Assembly: GCA_027559495.1 (NCBI GenBank) | Contig: JAMXSV010000008.1 | Coordinates: forward strand, 744,001 to 808,000 | Origin: Aurifilum marmelostoma | Taxonomy: Eukaryota; Ascomycota; Sordariomycetes; Diaporthales; Cryphonectriaceae | DNA length: 64,000 nt | Direction: 5' to 3' | Shown here: piece by piece, positions 57,422 to 64,000 of the stretch | Position numbering within the stretch: position 1 is the first letter of the stretch | How the letters are laid out: each line of letters starts with the position of its first letter | Notes under the pieces: generated by a model | Told to the model about the DNA's origin: nothing | What the model saw: the letters and a program-made list of their open reading frames with translations, nothing else | Database searches by the model: none | Program-made: the position numbers and the translations under genes

Positions 57422-58978
57422 CTACTGAACTGGTAACACCTTCGCCTCGCCGTGGTCAGCAACCTTCACGCTGGTCCTGTTGTCACCACCGTTACCATCT
57501 TCGAGAACGGCCCGCCTACCGTATACCTCAGCAATCCTCCCACCCACGCTCTCCCCACTCCAGTAAGCCCCCGTCGCCGTGCCCAGCGCCACAAACGGCG
57601 CGGTATGCTCACCGGCCAACCACAAGCCCCGCGCTGGCCACCCCTCTCTCATGGTCCTGATATCCCGGTCGCCCTGCTCCAGGCCGACCTGAAAGTTGGC
57701 GTAGCTGCCGTTGCCCGCGAGGTCATCGGCCAGCCAGGCGGTGGCGTAGGTGCAGGATGGCTGACAGTCCGGGTCGTCGGCGCGAAAGTTGGGAAGTTTG
57801 GTGTAATATGGGGCGAAGAAGCGATAAAGGTATTCATCGCGGGCGGTGTTAGTCTCGAGGGCCGCGACGCTCGAGACTAGGTGGGCCGACTGGGCGCCGT
57901 AGATGTAAAACAAGAGTGTCGGCTGGGCGGACCCCGGGGCTGCGAGGGAGGCGAGCTCTACGACCTCGATGGTCCAGCGGTGGGGATTGGTGTCCTGAGC
58001 AAATGCTGGGGTAAGCCACTGCGCGAACCCTTCCAGGCGGCGGCCGCCCAGCTTTGGGTCTGAGTCGAGCCAAAAGGCCCGGGGGAAGGAAATGTAGACT
58101 TTCTCGAGACAACCATAACCGATGCTGTCGATTGCGCGAGTAAGAGAGGCTGGTAGAGGCGGGTCAAAGGCCTGTGGGTTCTTCTGGAGCCAGCCGAGTG
58201 GGCAGGTCACAACGAGCTGGTCGAAGGTGCGCTGCTCGCCAGTTGTGAGGGTGACGCGGACGGGTTGGTGATGGTCATCCGGCCGTGAACGGGCGTGAAT
58301 CTTGGACACCGTCGTGTTGTACTCGATGGTGGCACCCTTGAGGGCGGGCGCGGCGATGTGCTCGAGGATCTTGGTGTAGGTGCCGGCGCAGTAGAGGTTC
58401 TCGCCTTCGATGCACTCCTCGAGCCAGAAGAACTTCAGGCTCTGCCGCTCCACGGGGCTGCCCACGAAAGCGCCCCACAGGTCGGCCATCTGGAGCACGA
58501 CCTCGCGTTTCCTCTGCCACTCTTCCTCAGTCTCGGGGACCAGCTCGCGCAAGGTGGTCCTGAAGAAGTCCAGCAGGCTCTCGGAAGGGTCTATCTGGGT
58601 CGTGTGTTTGTTGGAATACTTGAAGGCCGCCTGCACAATGTCCCACATCATGGTGGAGTACTTCTCGCCTTGCTCTAGGCCATACAGCCTTCCCTCCTCA
58701 TCGAATACGTATGACCCCGTGTCCCAGGTTCCCATAGCCGTGCCCGTCGCCTTGGCGATGTCCAGGATCGGGTTGGTCTTGGTGCCGTGAATCCAGTTGG
58801 GTCCCACGTCGATGATGTGTCCGTTGGTGAGACGGTCTTGGTACAACCGGCCGCCTATCCTGTCGCGGCCCTCGAGGATCGTTACCTGGATGCCATGCTG
58901 CACGAGAATGTCGGCGCACCGCAGTCCGGCAAGCCCTGCACCGATGATGCCGACATGGGGCTTTCCTCCCAAACCCAT
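57422..58978 (-). CDS. FAD-dependent amine oxidase (polyamine-oxidase type)
   Basis: A single exon encodes 518 residues. The FAD-binding GxGxxG motif is near the start (VGIIGAGLAGLRCADIL), followed by GRDRIGGRLYQD and the family-typical VGPNWIHGT. The C-terminal FAD contact reads GLWLAGEHTAPFVALGTATGAYWSGE. This order and the WIHG motif match fungal polyamine oxidases (Fms1-like and acetylpolyamine oxidases), which oxidise spermine/spermidine derivatives and release hydrogen peroxide. No signal peptide is seen. The last residues are not an obvious peroxisomal SKL signal. The ATG at 58978 lies only 79 bases from the stop of the gene at 59058 on the same strand. Exact amine substrate is uncertain. 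Confidence 0.88.
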   Translation of the reverse strand: MGLGGKPHVGIIGAGLAGLRCADILVQHGIQVTILEGRDRIGGRLYQDRLTNGHIIDVGPNWIHGTKTNPILDIAKATGTAMGTWDTGSYVFDEEGRLYGLEQGEKYSTMMWDIVQAAFKYSNKHTTQIDPSESLLDFFRTTLRELVPETEEEWQRKREVVLQMADLWGAFVGSPVERQSLKFFWLEECIEGENLYCAGTYTKILEHIAAPALKGATIEYNTTVSKIHARSRPDDHHQPVRVTLTTGEQRTFDQLVVTCPLGWLQKNPQAFDPPLPASLTRAIDSIGYGCLEKVYISFPRAFWLDSDPKLGGRRLEGFAQWLTPAFAQDTNPHRWTIEVVELASLAAPGSAQPTLLFYIYGAQSAHLVSSVAALETNTARDEYLYRFFAPYYTKLPNFRADDPDCQPSCTYATAWLADDLAGNGSYANFQVGLEQGDRDIRTMREGWPARGLWLAGEHTAPFVALGTATGAYWSGESVGGRIAEVYGRRAVLEDGNGGDNRTSVKVADHGEAKVLPVQ

Positions 58979-59057
58979 CTCAATTTGTGCCTTTTGTTTC
59001 CATATACCACCGCCGCTGAATACCACCACGTTCGCTCCCGGAACGCGTCTAGCTTAG

Positions 59058-59973
59058 TCAGATTTGAGCGTCACGTTCTTCAAGCTCGACTGCCGCCCAG
59101 ACTCTCTGTGCGCATCTTCGAAGGCGTGGAATGCTTATTACAACATCCCCCTCCCCGGGTCCTGGCTCTCTCGAAAAAAGAAGCCGGAAGCTCATTACTA
59201 AGTCATTGCTAATGACGTCATACGTTGGCGGCGTCCCGGCGACTCGAGTTATTGTGATGGTTTGTTGCAACTGTGGCGATAATGGCTGCGCAACTGAACT
59301 TCGGGTTGCCGTTGCTCCTTGTCGAGCTGGTCCGCGAGTTTCTTCGTATCTTTCGATACGTATTTCCTGGCGACGGCGATCGAGTTTGGCGAGAAGAACT
59401 ATCTTGACAGCATGATCGGAGGCATGGAACCACCAAGGCATGTCTTGTCTCAATTGTCTCAAGGATTCAGAATCCGCGGCTTCGATAACCAATGTTGGCC
59501 AAGAACGTAATGAGCCATCAGGGTTTATTGGACCGCCTGAAGAATCACCTTCAGACCCATCCCTAGGGACCGTTTTTGAGCGGAATCTGCCAGTGAAGCA
59601 GGATTCCCAGGCATGTCGTAGACCCATACTAACAATATCATCGCGGCACTCTTCGTAAATGATCCCATGCAGAAGATCATGTGGTAAATTTGGAACAATA
59701 ATGATGAGAGTCTTTGTCTCGGCATAATATCGTCGAAAACGGAATCTGCGGGGCGGCGCGTGAAAAGTGTATCTTTGCTTGTCTAGTATCTCGTATGCTT
59801 CAGGAGAGACATCTAATGGAGAGATCAGTAAGGTGTCATGACATATACTCTTAAAATATCAGCATACTCGTGACGATCGCAACGTTGCCTTGTATGCAGT
59901 CCAGCTCCCTAAAGAGGGCCTTTGGAGTTGTGAAAGATATCGTCAGGTCCGTTGGCCCAGTAAGTACATCCAT
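59058..59973 (-). CDS. Uncharacterised ascomycete-family protein
   Basis: Minus-strand exons 59973-59868 and 59812-59058 encode 286 residues; the donor is gtatgc and the acceptor ccattag. I recognise the pattern as a fungal hypothetical family often present in several copies: VSPEAYEILDKQRY, a Phe/Arg-rich segment, TKTLIIIVPNLPHDLLHGIIY, GEGDSSGG-like SEGDSSGGP, SWPTLVIEAADSESLRQLRQDMPWWF, HAVKIVLLAKLD and a C-terminal EPGPGEGDVVISI. The order of an acidic D-S-S patch, a WPTLVIE strand and a VKIVLL strand resembles the core of Uma2-like PD-(D/E)XK proteins, but the catalytic lysine is not clear, so a nuclease role is only a hypothesis. It precedes the amine oxidase in tandem. Start choice: first ATG in frame (an upstream TTG-opened stretch is ignored). 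Confidence 0.75.
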
Positions 59974-61670
59974 CGACTCAGACACAGGTGGCGTGGTGGG
60001 ATTTGTCCCAGCCTTTGACGGTGCTGGTGTCGATGCTGACGCTGATGCTGACGGTCGCGCAGTCTGATACAGGTGAGGTGATGGTATCAAGTAGAAGTGC
60101 TTGAGGAAAAAAAAAAAAAAAAGCCTGTGACAAGTATGACCGGCTTTTGGCGTCTTCCGCCGAATTCCGCTCTAGCATGTTACAACTTGATGGCTTTCTG
60201 CAAGCCAAGCCGCGGCGCGCTGTGGTGAAGGTCTGGAGGAGGAGAGAGGCACTTGACGGCGGAAGTGGTTTGCAAGAATTGTTGTGAAAGAGGGCAGAAG
60301 ACCAAGCAATGGGCGAGGGCGCCGTCGACGCAGGCGTGCTGTATTGTAAGAACGGCAAACGAAGGCCAACGAGGCACAGGATCAGGGTAGAAACCCTGCT
60401 CTAGACCTGCCCAGGTGGCTCATAAAAGATCTCGATACAAAAGAAGGCAAGAATGTCCATTGTCCTGTGTCTGAGAGTAAAACATATTGGTGGGTGGTTC
60501 TCTTATATATGAGAGACCTTGGGGCCCACTATCTTCGTGGCCCCGGGGCATACTACACTGGGCACAACAACAACAACAGTAACGCATGAGCCCTCAGGTC
60601 AGGCGCGTTAGTCGAAATGCACTTTCCTTCTCAACAAAGAACCGCACTGACACTTGCTGCCACTTGGCACCTACGAGGCAAGCGCTGATGAGTTAGAGCC
60701 GACAGGAGGCAGGAACGGACCCAGCCATTTATCCCGACCTGGCATGATGTACGGAACATGACGTGGGCTTTTGTGAACCGGCCATGGCATTGCATCAGGG
60801 GTCTCCAAGAAGGGTCGCATCTCGCATGTGGTTCGAGCCGGCATAACAACAAGTGGAAGAGGGCTTTGGACGTACCGTTTCGTGAAAATGTTGCCCATCA
60901 AAGGTGCAAATGGACATTGTTCGAGAGGAGATCCCGCCATGTTCACATGTTCCTCTCCAGCTGCTGCTAGGTACCATATCCTGTACTACTATTATGGGAT
61001 ACATAGTACATATGACAATACACAAACATCTGGACCCAGGGGTCCTGTGAGGGTCCAGTACGTCGACGGGCGCGCGAGGTGATCCTAGTGGATAAGTACC
61101 ACCCTTGATGCTACAGCAGTGCTACAAAGCAGTGCATCGTTGTGGCACCACTAGGGCATGTACCACTGTAGACGCCCCCTGGCACCTTCTAGACCTGGGG
61201 AAGAGACAGGGGGGATAAGGAGGGGCCGCCCGGGGCGAAAGCGAGCCAATAGCATACCGTCTAGTTGTCAGCGGGCCACAGCGGCCCCAGGACTTGCGAC
61301 TTGCCAGACCAGGACCAGCACAGCTTTGCTTGGAGAAAGTAATTCATGAGCCGAGGCATCTCGACCGCCTTGGGTTTGGGGGCATCCCCACGATCTTTTG
61401 ACCTGGGCGACTCGGCCATGCTTCTTCCCTGCCTGTTGACCTCACCCTCCTCAAGACTTACGCCCTTCTCCTTGCCCTTTGTCCTTGGTCCAACACTCTG
61501 AACGAATTTATATCTTGACCAGCCTCCCAGCAGCCTCAAGATTGGCAGGCAGACAGACAGACTGACTGACTGTAAACGTTTTCAAAGTAGCTGTCCTTTA
61601 TAATCAGCGCCATCCTTCTTTTCCTCCTCCTCTTCTCCTTCTCCTGTTTCTTCTCTGCTCTACCCTCACA
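59974..61670. other. Divergent region upstream of the cytochrome b5 fusion gene
   Basis: About 1.7 kb with no supported gene. It contains a 17-base A run near 60106-60122 and GACA/CTGA tetramer runs at about 61550-61572, 100 bases before the next start. Confidence 0.5.
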
Positions 61671-63458
61671 ATGGCCGCACCGTCCAAGACATTCACCCGC
61701 GAGCAGGTCAAGAAGGAGGGCAACAGCGAGGACAATGTCTGGTTCATCATCGACAGCAAGGTCTATGATGTTTCGGACTTCCTGGACGCACACCCCGGCG
61801 GTGAGGCCGTCCTACGCCAGGTCGCCGGCACCGACGCTACCGAGGCCTTCTACAACCTCCACAGGCACGAGGTTCTGACGGGCAAATACGCCGAGCTCGC
61901 CATCGGCACCGTCCAGGGTGAGGAGCCCCAGGTTGTCAACCCGGGCCCCGGCGAGCTGTCCAAGGTTCCCTACGCCGAGCCCCTCTGGCTCAGCCCGCCC
62001 TTCAAGAGCCCCTACTACAACGACAGCCACCGCGCCCTGGCCAAGGCGGTCAGGAAGTTCACCGATCTCTATGTCACCCCCGAGGCCCAGGCCAAGGAGA
62101 AGGATGGCACCTACATCAGCCAGGAGCTGATCGACCGCATGTCCAAGGAGGGCCTCCTGCATATGAGCCTGGGGCCAGGCAAGCACCTGCGGTCCGCACC
62201 GCCGCTGATGGGCGGTGCCGTCAAGCCCGACGAGTTCGACTACTTCCACGACCTCATCGTGTCGCAGGAGATGACGCGGGCGGCCGCCAGAGGATTCCAG
62301 GACGGCAACATGGCCGGCATGAAGATAGGCCTGACGGTCGTGCTCAACTTTGCCAACGACGAGGCCTTCAAGAAGAAGATCGCCGACGAGTGCTTCAGCG
62401 GCAAGAAGAAGATCTGTCTGGCCATCACCGAGGCCTTTGCGGGCAGCGACGTTGCGCGCCTCCGCACCGTGGCCAAGAAGACCCCCGACGGCAAGCACTA
62501 TATTGTCAACGGCACCAAGAAGTGGATCACGAACGGTGTCTTCTGCGATTACTTTGTCACGGGCGTTCAGACGGACAAGGGCCTGTCTGTGCTGCTCATC
62601 CCCCGGGGCGAGGGCGTCGAGACCAAGCTCATCAAGACGAGCTACTCAACGGCCGCCGGCACGACCTTTATCACCTTTGATAACGTCAAGGTGCCCGTGG
62701 AGAACCTGCTGGGCAAGGAGAACCAGGGTATCTACGTGATTCTCAGTAATTTCAACCACGAGCGGTGGACCATGTCCTGTAAGTCCCTACATAGTAGGAA
62801 AGGAGAGGGGTTGAGGAGAAGAGAGGTAGAGAGAGAGAGAGGGTTTAAACTGACAAGACATCCAGGTGCCGTCGTTCGCTACTCTAGGATCATCATCGAA
62901 GAGAGTCTGAAGTGGGCTCACCAGAGAATTGTTTTTGGCAAGAGGTTGATCGACCAGCCCGTCATTCGGCTGAAGTGAGTGTTTTTATATGCCCGCATCT
63001 TACAGCGCACATAGTCATCGTGATCTCATCCAACTGACCCAAACGGCAGGCTCGCCAAAATGATTGCACTCGTCGAGGCCCACCAGTCCTGGCTCGAGAC
63101 GGTCACATATCAGATGTGCAACATGCCCTACTCGGAGCAGTCTAAGCACCTCGGCGGGCCCATCGGGTTGCTGAAGATGAGCTGCACGAGGATGGCACAC
63201 GAGATTGCAGACGAGGCCGTGCAGATCTGGGGTGGTCGTGGCCTGACACAGTCCGGCATGGGCCGCGTGATTGAAAATTTCAACAGAGGATACAAGTTTG
63301 ATGCTATCCTGGTAAGTTCTTCTTTCTCTCCTTCAGCTGGATCAGGCGTTTTGGGACACGCACGACTGACATCATCTTGACAGGGCGGTGCTGAGGAGGT
63401 TTTGGGAGACCTTGGTGTGAGGCAGGCCATGAAGTTCATGCCCAAGGAGAAATTGTAG
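61671..63458 (+). CDS. Cytochrome b5-acyl-CoA dehydrogenase fusion
   Basis: Four exons (61671-62778, 62866-62974, 63050-63311, 63384-63458) encode 517 residues. Residues about 5-80 form a cytochrome b5 domain with the heme motif HPGG (H41) and a second heme histidine at H64 or H66 (FYNLHRHEVL). An acyl-CoA dehydrogenase fold follows at about 120-510: TEAFAGSDVA (FAD/substrate loop), KKWITNG, TFITFDNVKVPVENLLG, FGKRLIDQPVIR, QIWGGRGLTQSGMGRV. This fusion occurs across fungi and may pass electrons from FAD or to partner enzymes via heme. The usual YEGT catalytic base reads LGGAEE here, so the base may be displaced. The start (MAAPSKTF) directly precedes the b5 domain. No targeting peptide is obvious. 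Confidence 0.93.
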
Positions 63459-64000
63459 GGGGGATGGTCGGTCACATGGCGGGCGCAGGTACAGTAAGAG
63501 AGGCGTACATGTTGGGTGTATGAAATCCTAGCATGTAGATGAAATGAGTCGGAGCACTATATAATCTCTCACAAAGTCAGCAGCAATGTCTAGAGATTGT
63601 AGGCGTACATCACATGCACAGCTAAAGAGAGAGACCTGTGCCATTACTCAGCACATAGACTTCAAGCCTGGTGAAGCCAATGCAGACTCTGTTGGCTCAT
63701 CAAGTCCTTGATCGCATGCTGCACTACAAGCTACATGGTGTATAGTGACTAAGCAGTAGCAGGGATCAGCTCCCCGCCAGAGGATGCAGTCATAAGTCAA
63801 TCTGCCCCACCAAACTTTTGTCTCCAACTGAGTCACATCCTGGGTGATTACAATGTACAATACCAAGGAGCCCTTCATCACTGTGTCTTGCCCTACCTCG
63901 ACGAGCTCCTTCAGCGTGACAACAAGGCCTAGATCCCTCCAGCCAGGTCAAACACGACATTTCAGGACTACAGGTGCCAATGGCTCTCGAGAGGTTCCTC
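63459..64000. other. Right-edge non-coding sequence
   Basis: 3' flank of the fusion gene. No gene seen before the window ends. Confidence 0.5.

Noticed and set aside
1..64000. tRNA, rRNA, CRISPR array, transposon or secondary-metabolite cluster
   Set aside because: Scanning for tRNA B-box patterns, terminal repeats, transposase/reverse-transcriptase motifs, array-like direct repeats and PKS/NRPS motifs by eye gave nothing I could support.

Overview
The window is nuclear DNA of a filamentous ascomycete (Pezizomycotina, most likely Sordariomycetes-like). This rests on short introns of about 50-150 bases with GTRNGT donors and YAG acceptors, moderately GC-rich coding sequence, large intergenic spaces full of pyrimidine runs and homopolymers, and gene families typical of these fungi (Fic1/Inn1-type C2 protein, DUF2408 protein, fungal YCII protein, cytochrome b5-acyl-CoA dehydrogenase fusion, fungal sphingolipid delta-4 desaturase). 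I cannot name the species. I resolved 19 protein-coding genes with exon boundaries. I saw no rRNA, tRNA, CRISPR array or recognisable transposon.

Layout. 0-20 kb is gene-poor: a WKF-domain nucleolar-type protein (-, 4.0-5.3 kb), proteasome alpha-1 (SCL1 type, +, 6.4-7.5 kb), an unrecognised 180-aa protein (+, 10.7-11.6 kb), a TMEM234-like membrane protein (-, 14.5-15.2 kb) and the start of a Fic1-like cytokinesis protein (+, 18.8-21.7 kb). 20-42 kb is denser: UTP15 (-), a long polyQ/SP-RING (MIZ) putative SUMO ligase (+), a YCII protein (+), a DUF2408 protein (-), ribosomal stalk protein P1 (+), a UBA/UBX protein (-), a VAP/Scs2-type ER membrane protein (+) and a sphingolipid delta-4 desaturase (-). 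42-64 kb holds a 13-knuckle CCHC protein (+), a METTL7-like methyltransferase (-), a short-chain dehydrogenase (+), a GIS2/CNBP-like six-knuckle protein (+), a polyamine-oxidase-type amine oxidase (-), an uncharacterised ascomycete-family protein (-) and the cytochrome b5-acyl-CoA dehydrogenase fusion (+).

The genes are mostly housekeeping (proteasome, ribosome biogenesis and translation, ER contact sites, sphingolipids, cytokinesis) and alternate in strand, giving divergent promoters and convergent 3' ends. I see no operon-like or biosynthetic cluster and no convincing undescribed multi-gene system.

The most useful anomalies are three genes (TMEM234-like, 13-knuckle CCHC, METTL7-like) that each need one single-base-scale change inside a G/C homopolymer to keep the conserved protein in frame. 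Because all three lie in homopolymers, base-calling error is more likely than three pseudogenes. Other points of interest are the tightly packed tandem pair at 57.4-60.0 kb, very small coding exons (7, 10 and 15 bases), and the unrecognised 180-aa gene.
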